The notes under the pieces are model-generated. The model had not been told where the DNA came from and ran no database searches. It worked only from the letters and a program-made list of their open reading frames with translations. From positions 1 to 64,000 of the forward strand of contig JAHCHP010000019.1 in the NCBI GenBank assembly GCA_026129765.1: DNA of 64,000 nucleotides, given 5' to 3'. Numbering within the stretch: the first letter of the stretch is position 1; every line of letters starts with the position of its first letter. Shown one piece after another: positions 19,152-26,780 of this stretch. The translations under genes were made by a program, and so were the position numbers. Source of the stretch: Fimbriimonadia bacterium (GTDB lineage Bacteria > Armatimonadota > Fimbriimonadia > Fimbriimonadales > GBS-DC).

Positions 19152-19189
19152 ACTGGTTTGATTTTCGGCTGCAATGGGCGGCTTCCTGC

Positions 19190-19223
19190 AAAAAAATACC
19201 CCTGCGGTTCTCAGCCGCAGGGG
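19190..19223 (-). terminator. Rho-independent terminator of the DUF2089-DUF4097 operon
   Basis: A perfect 9-bp stem (CCCCTGCGG 19199-19207 with CCGCAGGGG 19215-19223) has a 7-nt loop. On the minus strand it is followed by TATTTTTTT. It lies about 120 nt downstream of the DUF4097 stop; the stretch between holds nothing I can call. Confidence 0.85.
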
Positions 19224-19340
19224 CTATAGGTCTCACCCTGATCGAAGTCGTTGTTACAAATTCTGTTGAAAGAGGTCAGGAACCTCTCTACTCTATAGTC
19301 TCAGATGCTGCGCGCGCTAAACAGTTTGACAGTCTGCCCT

Positions 19341-20594
19341 TCAAAAAGTTTCGGTTGCAATCAGCCCCACAAAAATATCGCCGCTGACAGTGGTGGCTCT
19401 CAGTTCGCCATGCCCCTCACCGGAGACTCCTGTCCATCGCCGCGCTTCTTCTTGCTTTTCACGAACGGGCAATTCGCAGGCAATATCGCCAGAGATAGAA
19501 TCGAGCGTGATCCGACAATCGTTGCCATCGGGCGCGCTCAGGTGGATGTCGCCGCTTACCGTGCTGAGCTGAACCTGCTTTTTGATCGCCCATTGCAGTT
19601 CCACATGAATATCGCCCTTAATCGCTTCTATCGTCAAAACCTCAGTCGCCATGGGCGCGGCATGCACATCGCCATGAGCGGTTCGCAAAGTGATCGAGTC
19701 ATGGCGGCAGTGCTCAATATGAATATCGCCTCGTTTCGTATCGACCGATAATTCGCCCTCTTCGGCATGCGCTACATGCGCGTCACCTTCCGCTGTTTGT
19801 AGACTCAGATGTCCGCGTAAGTGTTCAGCATGAATGTCACCGCTGATCGTGTTGACCTTCGCAGTTGCAAACGTATGAGCGATATGCGCGTCTCCGCGAG
19901 TGGTTTCAATCTCCACATGAACGCCTTTCGGCACATGAATCTGCAAGTCCACGCGCTCATGCACTCCGGGACTCGGCTCCGGCGATTTGATAATCGCGCC
20001 TTGCTCGTCATGCTCAATCATCAGCGTCCATTCCTGGGCGCGCGCCTTAACAGCGTCTTCATCGCTGCCTCTCAAAAGGACGCGAGTCTCGACCCGTCCC
20101 TCCTCAGAGTCGCCCCCTGAGATATGCGCATCGCCCATAGGAATGTGAACGCGCAGCGTTTGACCCGACTGGAGAGGGAAGGGCAGTTGATGCTCCAGGC
20201 GCGCTTCATGCTTGCCTTTCAGAGTGATGGACCAGCCCTCTCGTTCCAGTTCGTCGAGCGCTTTCCGAAGCTCGCTCATCCCCCGTTGAGTTTGCGTTCG
20301 GATCGAGTCTCCGATCTGCTGCCAGTTAAAGCCTTTGAAAGTCTCTTCCGCGATTCGACCGATCTTCTCAAAGAAGCCGCCGTCCGCAGGTGGTGGAGGA
20401 GGCGAGTCAGGATCGGACGGAGGCGGGGGTGGCGCGCCGCTGTTTTCCGATTGCGCGGACTGATGGGTTCCTGACTGGGCAGATTCTCCCGCAGGACGCG
20501 CATCGTTCAACGCCTCAATCAAATCAGCAGCCTCTTCCGGTTTCAAACGCCCTTGCTCGACCAACTTCAAAATTCTTCCTACTTCCTCTCTCAT
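19341..20594 (-). CDS. DUF4097-family protein with N-terminal SHOCT-like helix
   Basis: The 417-aa protein begins with a short helical motif (EQGRLKPEEAADLIEAL, about 12-30), then a Pro/Ser/Asp-rich low-complexity linker with polyproline (about 35-75). A membrane-binding-like amphipathic stretch follows. From about 120 to the end is a long ladder of short beta repeats (GDAHIAH, GDIHAEH, GDIHIEH, GDVHAAP, GDIHVEL, GDIHLSA, GDIACEL, GDIFVGL), the DUF4097/YvlB (LiaX-like) fold. Known relatives act in envelope-stress signalling in Firmicutes. No signal peptide is seen. The ATG at 20594 has GGAGGA upstream; an in-frame TTG at 20612 is an alternative. Second gene of an operon led by DUF2089. Confidence 0.82.
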   Translation of the reverse strand: MREEVGRILKLVEQGRLKPEEAADLIEALNDARPAGESAQSGTHQSAQSENSGAPPPPPSDPDSPPPPPADGGFFEKIGRIAEETFKGFNWQQIGDSIRTQTQRGMSELRKALDELEREGWSITLKGKHEARLEHQLPFPLQSGQTLRVHIPMGDAHISGGDSEEGRVETRVLLRGSDEDAVKARAQEWTLMIEHDEQGAIIKSPEPSPGVHERVDLQIHVPKGVHVEIETTRGDAHIAHTFATAKVNTISGDIHAEHLRGHLSLQTAEGDAHVAHAEEGELSVDTKRGDIHIEHCRHDSITLRTAHGDVHAAPMATEVLTIEAIKGDIHVELQWAIKKQVQLSTVSGDIHLSAPDGNDCRITLDSISGDIACELPVREKQEEARRWTGVSGEGHGELRATTVSGDIFVGLIATETF

Positions 20595-20632
20595 CCGAGT
20601 TCTTTCCTCCAATTCGCCAATAAATAGTTATC

Positions 20633-21019
20633 TCAGCGCAGCGAGCGCAGCTTTTTTGCTGCTTCATCCGCCGTTAATTCGCCTCGCTCTAATTGATCCA
20701 TAATTGTTTTTTGTTTGGCAGCGACCTCCTCGCGCCGGTCTGGCTCGGGAGTCATGCCTAACGACAACAGTAACGCATCTAACCGGGCGCGAACCGTGGG
20801 ATAGCTGATACCCAACTCGCGCTCAACAGAGCTAATCACTCCGCGGCATCTTAAAAAAGTCTCTAAAAAGTGCAGCTGATCCGCATCCAGTTGGCAAAAC
20901 GCGCAGCGCTTGAATGCGCCATGAATTGCCGTGCCGCATCGTTCGCAACCTAATTGTTGCACGTGCAGCTCGCCCTGACAAACAGGACACTGACCAGGCA
21001 TTGGATTAAGAATTTTCAT
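20633..21019 (-). CDS. DUF2089-family zinc-ribbon/HTH regulator
   Basis: This cytoplasmic protein has an N-terminal zinc ribbon (CPVC...CERC), a second pair (CAFC), then a helix-turn-helix-like segment (SSVERELGISYPTVRARLDALL) and a C-terminal helical motif ERGELTADEAAKKLRSL. DUF2089 proteins are predicted transcription factors, often next to DUF4097/YvlB genes as here. The last motif is closely similar to the first motif of the neighbouring DUF4097 protein, suggesting the two interact. Starts at 21025 (MKMKIL) or 21019 (MKILNP) are both possible; the consensus promoter is so close that the mRNA would have almost no leader. I prefer 21019, giving 128 aa. Confidence 0.83.
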   Translation of the reverse strand: MKILNPMPGQCPVCQGELHVQQLGCERCGTAIHGAFKRCAFCQLDADQLHFLETFLRCRGVISSVERELGISYPTVRARLDALLLSLGMTPEPDRREEVAAKQKTIMDQLERGELTADEAAKKLRSLR

Positions 21020-21029
21020 CTTCATGTAG

Positions 21030-21058
21030 ATTATACCACAAAAAATTGAGTTTGTCAA
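21030..21058 (-). promoter_or_regulatory. Perfect sigma-70 promoter of the DUF2089-DUF4097 operon
   Basis: On the minus strand TTGACA (21058-21053) and TATAAT (21035-21030) are separated by exactly 17 nt, both at full consensus. The -10 box also fits the local GGTATAAT pattern. The expected transcription start falls at or just before the start codon, with no room for a ribosome binding site. Confidence 0.9.
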
Positions 21059-21239
21059 GCCCTTTGACTAAAAAAAATTAAGATTTCAATCAATTTTTCT
21101 GATTCGCGTGTTTCCATCGATTTTTCGCCCTCAAAATCCACAATCTTAAAATGATTGACTCATTATAGCAGGAAACTTAGAAACCAATGGAGAAAATAAT
21201 CGTCATGGTTGCAGTGCTTTTTGGAGGATTGAAATAATC

Positions 21240-22808
21240 ATGAGATCGGTACGATGTATACTGAGTTTGTGCGCTCTCAGCTATTCAGTGGCTGCCGCGC
21301 AACTGACGGGGGCTTTTTATGAAGATACTTTCTGGCCCACTTGGGGCGGCGATTTACACAAGAGCCACTTCCAACCCAACGTTGCCGGACCCGATACGCC
21401 ATCTGTGAAGTGGGTCAGAAATTATAACGCTGTGGATGAGCCGTTGGTTTTTGGCGATCTTTGGTTCCCGCAGTCGCGTTATTATCGCGCGTTGGAAGTG
21501 GAGCGGGGGCGTGTAGTGAATCCGGGCGCGCCTTTTTATAGCACAGGCAGCGACATCTATTACAATGTTTTTGGAAATCCAGTAACTCCCATCTTTCTGC
21601 GCGCGCCTATTCTGGTGCAAGATCAAGACGGGTTGTTGCGTCCTGACATCATGCTGCTCATCTCAATGGCTTCGGGTTTTAACATTGAGAACTGGCCAGT
21701 CTACTATATGTCAGGCGGACAATACGACAGCGTCGTTGTCAATATAGACCCTTTCACGGGCGAATCCATTGTTACCCGTTTACCGGGTCGTCCCGCCTAC
21801 CGGGGTTCTTTCGGAGCGCGTGTCGTCAATGTCCCTGTACCGGAAGACTCCGATATGCCTACTCCTTGGCCCATTCCCGCGGTCGCTTTTATGGATACGT
21901 TTGGAAATGTTTACATGCAGGGCTACTACTGGATGATAGAAGTGGAAGTCGACGATGATACAGGCGAGATCACCATTGAAGATTATGCGTTCGTGCCGTT
22001 TCCTGCGGACCAAAACGGATTAGTCTGGATTTTACCGCCCTTTATTCCTTACACTCTGCCGGGCGGTAAGAACATGTTCACCACCGACAACGCAGGGAAC
22101 CTCTATACAGGCTCTCATTTCGGTACACTTTCCTCAACTGTCACCGATTATGCTGGTAATTTCTTGGGCGGCGATAACTGGTTCACCGACATCGCAACTC
22201 TGACGGAAGGGGACATTACTTCGGATACTTTTGACCTGCCCATCGTGATGACATCCGACGAATCCACACTGATTGCTGTCACGACCAACAGCGGAGAGAT
22301 TCTCGGCGTGAACCCGGCTGATGGAACGGCTCTGTGGAGAACGAATTTAGGTGTACCTTTCAGCGCGGGTCCTTCGATTGGTATCGGCGCGGGAGGCGGT
22401 AAGACTCTGGGCGAGGGCGAAGAAACGGTTTATGTCGTCGGACGCAGCAGCAACAATGCCAATCGTTTCAGCGTTTATGCGCTCACCACCAACGGCGATC
22501 TAAAGTGGGAATTCGGCATGTTGGCGACCAGCCGATGCACACCGCTGATCGATGCAAATGGCGTCGTCTATGTGGGCGACGAGCGCGGTATTTTGTACGC
22601 AATCAACCCCGACGGCTCTTCTAAGTGGCAGATGAACTTGCGGTATCCCATTCGCGTCACGCCAATGCTGGACGAGAACGGCGATCTCTATGTTGGGTCA
22701 GGAGGACGTACCTATGGCATCACGCAGTTGGATCCGCCAGAGGACGTCGGGAATCCTGGGAAAATTGGTCCCAGCGCGGGTGAAACCGGCGGCAACATCA
22801 GACGATAA
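21240..22808 (+). CDS. Secreted PQQ-like beta-propeller protein
   Basis: The 522-aa protein has a signal peptide (about 1-20, VAAAQ). Beta-propeller blades of the PQQ/WD40-like type follow: WPTWGGDLHKSHFQPNVAG near the start, GEILGVNPADGTALWRTNLG, VYALTTNGDLKWEFG, and GILYAINPDGSSKWQMNLR. These A-x-N-x-D-G-x-x-K-W blade endings are typical of BamB-like and quinoprotein-like propellers. No catalytic residues for an alcohol dehydrogenase are evident. A scaffold or binding role is more likely than redox activity. The gap upstream (21059-21239) is AT-rich with no gene seen. The pseudopilin gene starts 9 bp after the stop. Confidence 0.82.
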   Translation: MRSVRCILSLCALSYSVAAAQLTGAFYEDTFWPTWGGDLHKSHFQPNVAGPDTPSVKWVRNYNAVDEPLVFGDLWFPQSRYYRALEVERGRVVNPGAPFYSTGSDIYYNVFGNPVTPIFLRAPILVQDQDGLLRPDIMLLISMASGFNIENWPVYYMSGGQYDSVVVNIDPFTGESIVTRLPGRPAYRGSFGARVVNVPVPEDSDMPTPWPIPAVAFMDTFGNVYMQGYYWMIEVEVDDDTGEITIEDYAFVPFPADQNGLVWILPPFIPYTLPGGKNMFTTDNAGNLYTGSHFGTLSSTVTDYAGNFLGGDNWFTDIATLTEGDITSDTFDLPIVMTSDESTLIAVTTNSGEILGVNPADGTALWRTNLGVPFSAGPSIGIGAGGGKTLGEGEETVYVVGRSSNNANRFSVYALTTNGDLKWEFGMLATSRCTPLIDANGVVYVGDERGILYAINPDGSSKWQMNLRYPIRVTPMLDENGDLYVGSGGRTYGITQLDPPEDVGNPGKIGPSAGETGGNIRR

Positions 22809-22817
22809 AACTTTGCA

Positions 22818-23606
22818 ATGAAGCGAAAGAGCAGGGGAGATGCCTTCACTCTCGTGGAGTTGATGGTTGTGATCGCGATTATCGCCTTGCTCTCTGCTTT
22901 ATTGTTGCCCGTGTTTACCCAAGCGCGACAGAAGGGATGGCAGACAGGCTGCCAAAGCAACCTGCGCCAACTTTCGATGGCAAACCAGTTATACAGCGCG
23001 GACTGGGACGAGTTTTTTGTCCCTGCCGCGCCCGATCTCTTAGAACGCGATTCGCGGCGATGGTTCGGCGCGAGAAATCATCACGGACGGTTTGATGCTT
23101 CGTCTGGCGCAATGGTCCCTTACCTCAAGGAGCATGGCGCGCTCCGTCAATGCCCCGCATTCCATCCCATTCAAGGCTTTGATCTCGGTACAGGCGGCTA
23201 CGTTTATAACGATGTAGGGGTTGGTTCCCGTTTGTGGAAAATGGGGTACTGTGCTCAAGCTTATCACGGATCGCTTGCCAGCGCGGAAATTGCCAAGCCT
23301 TCAGAAACCGCTATGTTTACGGACGGCGCGCTGGATGTGGGGAATGCGGTCGTGGAGTACGCCTTTCTCATCGCTCCAGAAGCCGTCCTCAGCCAGATTC
23401 CCGGCGCATTTTACCCGTTAGACCCTTCTGTCCACTTCCGGCATCACGGCATCGCGAATGTGGTCTTTGTGGATGGGCACCTTAAAGCGATGAAGCGAAG
23501 CCAAACCGTCGCAAGCAGCGGGATTTATTGGGGCGCAAACCCCGCCAAGAACCATTTAGGATGGTTCGCGCCTACTGAAGGAGACACTTTTTACGACCCA
23601 GAATAA
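22818..23606 (+). CDS. Pseudopilin-like protein with H-X9-DG motif
   Basis: The 262-aa protein opens with a type IV pilin/pseudopilin leader: a short charged stretch, then AFTLVELMVVIAIIALLSALL as hydrophobic helix, cut by a prepilin peptidase before the Phe. The residue before the cut is Ala, not the usual Gly, though Ala is tolerated in some substrates. The sequence QARQKGWQTGCQSNLRQ after the helix and the HHGIANVVFVDGHLKAM motif (H-x9-D-G) near the C-terminus match the DUF1559-like/H-X9-DG family. That family is greatly expanded in Planctomycetes and Armatimonadota. It is probably envelope-anchored. The 9-bp gap to the upstream propeller suggests an operon. Confidence 0.87.
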   Translation: MKRKSRGDAFTLVELMVVIAIIALLSALLLPVFTQARQKGWQTGCQSNLRQLSMANQLYSADWDEFFVPAAPDLLERDSRRWFGARNHHGRFDASSGAMVPYLKEHGALRQCPAFHPIQGFDLGTGGYVYNDVGVGSRLWKMGYCAQAYHGSLASAEIAKPSETAMFTDGALDVGNAVVEYAFLIAPEAVLSQIPGAFYPLDPSVHFRHHGIANVVFVDGHLKAMKRSQTVASSGIYWGANPAKNHLGWFAPTEGDTFYDPE

Positions 23607-23623
23607 AAAAATACGGCAAGGTA

Positions 23624-23652
23624 TTGCAATTACCCAAAAAATAGGGTAGAAT
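23624..23652 (+). promoter_or_regulatory. Promoter of the rho transcript
   Basis: TTGCAA (23624-23629) and TAGAAT (23647-23652) are spaced by 17 nt, about 130 nt upstream of rho. The leader between contains the small ORF at 23757. Confidence 0.6.
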
Positions 23653-23756
23653 ATATAAGACACGCCAAAAACATCCCCTGATTGCCGTCTGCCTATCGGT
23701 AGGGCATAAGGTATCAATCAATATCCATCCACTCTGGTTTCAAGGAAAATCCACCC

Positions 23757-23792
23757 ATGGCGAATTCGATTTTGGAAGTGATACAACGATGA
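23757..23792 (+). CDS. Small upstream ORF coupled to rho
   Basis: An 11-codon frame ([11 protein letters not shown]) starts at ATG 23757 after AAGGA (23742-23746). Its TGA overlaps the ATG of rho (ATGA, 23789-23792). Rho itself has no good ribosome binding site, so translation of this mini-ORF may deliver ribosomes to rho. E. coli rho also has a leader peptide gene (rhoL). Whether the peptide is made is unknown. Confidence 0.4.
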   Translation: MANSILEVIQR

Positions 23793-25135
23793 GGAAAAAA
23801 ACACCATCAACTATGACTGTAGAGCCACCAGAAAATGCTCCGAAGGTGACCGTCTACGAAACCCCGCAGCCCTCTCTGGATTATAGACATCTAATCAACC
23901 ATTCATTGGAAGACCTGAAAAAGGCAGCCGCTCAAATGGGATTGGAGATCAACAGTTCTGAGAAGAGCCAAGTTATCTATCGCATGATGCAGACTCGTCC
24001 CCCTGAGCCGGGAGTAGAATATACCTGGGGCATGTTGGAAATCATGCAGGATGGCTGGGGCTTCCTGAGGAGACATCCCAACCTGCAAAACTCGGCAGAG
24101 GATGTCTATGTGTCCCAGTCGCAAATAAAGCGGTTCATGCTGCGTACTGGCGACGAAGTGTTTGGGGTGGCAAGACCTCCTAAAGAGGGCGAAAAGTATT
24201 ACGGTTTGCTGAGAGTAGAAGCCGTCAATGGTTTCGACTCAGAGAGCATTCGCCATCGTAAAGATTTTGACCAATTGACTCCGCTTTATCCCAATGACCG
24301 GTTGGTGATGGAAACAGGTCCCGACCAGGTCTCTGCACGCATCATCGACCTTATTTCGCCCATCGGTAAAGGACAGCGAGCGCTGATCGTCGCACCGCCC
24401 AAAGCAGGGAAAACTACCTTATTGAAAACCATCGCCAACAGCATTACCATGAACCATCCAGAGGTGGTCTTAATGGTGCTTTTGATCGATGAACGACCGG
24501 AAGAGGTAACGGACATGCGTCGTTCAGTGGTGGGACAGGTGATCAGCTCGACTTTCGACGAGCCGCCAGAAAACCATATGCGTGTTGCAGAATTGACTCT
24601 TGAGCGCGCAAAACGCTTAGTCGAACATGGACGCGATGTCGTGATTCTGTTGGATAACCTGACCCGATATGGACGAGCCTCCAACCTGACGATCACACCC
24701 AGCGGGCGAACGTTGTCCGGTGGTATTGACCCCTCCGCTTTCTACCGCCCCAAACGCTTCTTTGGCGCAGCGCGAAATATTGAAGAAGGTGGCAGTTTAA
24801 CCGCTATCGCTACCTGTTTGATCGACACAGGGTCCCGTATGGACGAAGTGATTTTTGAAGAGTTCAAAGGCACAGGCAATATGGAATTAGTGCTGAGCAG
24901 GGACCTGGCAGAGCGGCGTATCTATCCCGCCATCGATGTGAAACGCTCCAGCACACGCCATGAAGAGCTGCTTTATGACCAAGAGTCTCTTAAGGCGATT
25001 TGGCAGCTCCGCCGTCTGCTTGCCAATCAGGATGACCCGGTAGAAGCGACCGAGCAGTTGATTAAGCTGCTGGGGCGCACAAAATCCAATTCTGACTTCT
25101 TGCGCGAGGTGGTCGAGAGAACCCGGAATCTGTGA
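23789..25135 (+). CDS. rho: Transcription termination factor Rho
   Basis: Hexameric RNA helicase that ends transcription by translocating along nascent RNA. The 448-aa protein has an N-terminal helical segment ([14 protein letters not shown]), a cold-shock-like RNA-binding domain with GWGFLRR and [18 protein letters not shown], and a RecA-like ATPase core. Core landmarks: Walker [13 protein letters not shown], the catalytic pair in [13 protein letters not shown], Walker [12 protein letters not shown], then [21 protein letters not shown] and [11 protein letters not shown]. The segment after Walker B reads [10 protein letters not shown] where most Rho proteins have SITRLARAYN. This includes Asn at the position of the serine that contacts bicyclomycin in E. 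coli Rho. Translation is probably coupled to the mini-ORF overlapping its start. Confidence 0.96.
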   Translation: MRKKTPSTMTVEPPENAPKVTVYETPQPSLDYRHLINHSLEDLKKAAAQMGLEINSSEKSQVIYRMMQTRPPEPGVEYTWGMLEIMQDGWGFLRRHPNLQNSAEDVYVSQSQIKRFMLRTGDEVFGVARPPKEGEKYYGLLRVEAVNGFDSESIRHRKDFDQLTPLYPNDRLVMETGPDQVSARIIDLISPIGKGQRALIVAPPKAGKTTLLKTIANSITMNHPEVVLMVLLIDERPEEVTDMRRSVVGQVISSTFDEPPENHMRVAELTLERAKRLVEHGRDVVILLDNLTRYGRASNLTITPSGRTLSGGIDPSAFYRPKRFFGAARNIEEGGSLTAIATCLIDTGSRMDEVIFEEFKGTGNMELVLSRDLAERRIYPAIDVKRSSTRHEELLYDQESLKAIWQLRRLLANQDDPVEATEQLIKLLGRTKSNSDFLREVVERTRNL

Positions 25136-25187
25136 TACAATATACGTAGATCCGCTTGAATGATAAGACTGATATAAGGAACACGCT

Positions 25188-25832
25188 ATGTACGACGAGG
25201 AACAAATGCCCGAAGATGAAGATCGCGAGGAGCAGCCGAGCGATTGGGAAGATGACCAAGAGCCTGATTACGGTTTTTCTGAGGATGACTTAAGAATACC
25301 GACCGAGCAGGAGTTGCTTGGGCTGATGGGAAGTAGTCCCTCTGACCCTGATTCGGAGTCGGAGATGGATGAACACAAGCGGTTCAAGCCCACTCGCGAG
25401 GTGGAAGTCAAGGTGATGGGCGTTTATGAACATTCCGAACCTAATCAGCCGACTCATACCTTTGTGCTGCTCAGAGACAATCGGGGACGACGTGTTCCTA
25501 TCTTAATCGGGCGTTTTGAGGCGTTGTCAATATCGATCTCCATCAACGGCGAATCGACCGAACGACCACTCACACATGACCTGATGTATCAAATTCTGGA
25601 GCGTTTAGAGGCCAAAGTTGAACGAGTCGTGATTGATGATCTTTGGCATGAGACGTTCTATGCCAAAATCTTTATGAGCCGACCCGAAGCAGACCGAGAG
25701 CTGGAAATCGATGCCCGCCCCAGCGACGCCATCGCATTGGCTTTGCGCTTCCGCGCGCCCATTTATATGTCGGATAATGTGATTGAAACGGTCATCCGTT
25801 CCAGCGAAGACGAGGGCGATAACTTAACATAA
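25188..25832 (+). CDS. Bifunctional nuclease family protein (DUF151)
   Basis: The 214-aa protein has a very acidic N-terminal tail (about 1-62, rich in Glu, Asp and Pro). The DUF151/BFN domain (about 64-205) follows, recognisable by RRVPILIGRFEALSISISI, RPLTHDLMYQILE, ETFYAKIFM and the signature DARPSDAIALALRF. Family members are reported to degrade RNA and DNA in plants; the bacterial role is not settled. It lies 52 bp downstream of rho and may be read from the same transcript, although a GATACAATATACG element at 25134-25146 could be a separate promoter. The acidic tail is longer than in typical relatives. Confidence 0.85.
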   Translation: MYDEEQMPEDEDREEQPSDWEDDQEPDYGFSEDDLRIPTEQELLGLMGSSPSDPDSESEMDEHKRFKPTREVEVKVMGVYEHSEPNQPTHTFVLLRDNRGRRVPILIGRFEALSISISINGESTERPLTHDLMYQILERLEAKVERVVIDDLWHETFYAKIFMSRPEADRELEIDARPSDAIALALRFRAPIYMSDNVIETVIRSSEDEGDNLT

Positions 25833-25912
25833 TCCTTCTTATCGGACTCTATTTTTCGTTGTTTTAGAACGTTTGCGTGGGTTGTTAGCAACCGTGAAGG
25901 CTGTCAAAAATC

Positions 25913-26000
25913 CAAAAGCAGATGCCTCGGCTGCGCTCGGCATGACATTAACGCTGCGCTCGGCATGACATTAACGCTGTCACCCTGAGCATAGCGAATG
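25913..26000 (+). repeat. Dispersed intergenic repeat with internal duplication
   Basis: The segment 25913-25947 (AAAAGCAGATGCCTCGGCTG..., ending CGGCATGACA) recurs in inverted orientation at 37003-37037 with two mismatches. Within it the phrase CTGCGCTCGGCATGACATTA is repeated twice in tandem. It is followed by TCACCCTGAGC-TAGCGAATGGGTCTG, which recurs at 55667-55692. These look like the small dispersed repeats scattered between genes in many bacterial chromosomes. Confidence 0.7.
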
Positions 26001-26051
26001 GGTCTGCTTTTCAAAACCACAGAACTATCAATCGGAAACTTTTCACCCAAA

Positions 26052-26684
26052 ATGAATAACATGCTCTTTTGGACAGCGTATGGTTTCTTCAAACTCTTTT
26101 TCGGAGTGATGTTCCGATTTCCGCTGTTTTGCAGCGCGCGCATCGAGGGGCGCGCCCATCTGCCCAAAAGAGGCGGTTTACTGTTGGTTTGCAATCATCT
26201 CTCCATTGCAGACCCTCCCCTGCTGTGGTACGCTTCCCCGCGCCATATCTGCTTCATAGGACGACATGACATCCTGCAAATGCCGGTGCTGGGCAGCATT
26301 GCGCGCCTGGCAAAAATGATTCCGATCAAACAGAGAGGCGCAGACCGCGCCGCCTTGAAGCAAGCCATAGAAATGTTGCAAGCAGGGGAAGTGGTCGCGA
26401 TTTTTCCTGAAGGCGAAGTGTCGCCCAGTGGCGAGCTGATGCCGTTTCTGCCGGGATTGCAACTGATCGCTCGGCAGGCGAAAGTGCCTATTTTACCGGT
26501 GGGGCTACTCAACACAGACAAAATGGTTCCCCATGGCGCGCTTGTGCCACGCCCTGCCTTCACGCGCCTTATCGTTCGGTTTGGAGAACCGATTCCCTAC
26601 GAAGATTGGATGGATGGTAAGGAGGCAGGGGACACGCTATTATCCCTTTTACGTGAGCGTATCACTTCCCTCACCCGTTCATAA
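26052..26684 (+). CDS. 1-acyl-sn-glycerol-3-phosphate acyltransferase-like (PlsC family)
   Basis: This is a membrane-associated acyltransferase of phospholipid synthesis, expected to add the second acyl chain to lysophosphatidate. The 210-aa protein has an N-terminal hydrophobic helix (LFWTAYGFFKLFFGVMF) and the catalytic NHLSIAD (H-x4-D) motif. The FPEGEVSPSGE motif binds the glycerol phosphate, and ILPVGLL is the last conserved block. I chose the ATG at 26052 because codons 25998-26051 lie within or next to the dispersed repeat and are not family-like. The TAA stop sits inside the first copy of the 44-bp repeat that follows. Confidence 0.87.
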   Translation: MNNMLFWTAYGFFKLFFGVMFRFPLFCSARIEGRAHLPKRGGLLLVCNHLSIADPPLLWYASPRHICFIGRHDILQMPVLGSIARLAKMIPIKQRGADRAALKQAIEMLQAGEVVAIFPEGEVSPSGELMPFLPGLQLIARQAKVPILPVGLLNTDKMVPHGALVPRPAFTRLIVRFGEPIPYEDWMDGKEAGDTLLSLLRERITSLTRS

Positions 26685-26767
26685 TCAGCAGTTTCGCCTC
26701 TCTTGGGCAAGATGCCCAAGCCACATAATCAGCAGTTTTGCCTCTCTTGGGCAAGATGCCCAAGCCA
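26680..26767 (+). repeat. Two tandem copies of a 44-bp hairpin repeat
   Basis: Units 26680-26723 and 26724-26767 differ at one base. Each contains CTTGGGCA-AGA-TGCCCAAG, a perfect 8-bp stem with a 3-nt loop. They fill the gap between the plsC-like stop and the convergent PLP-enzyme gene and may act as a bidirectional transcript-end structure. Confidence 0.8.
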
Positions 26768-26780
26768 CACAAAAGGTCTT

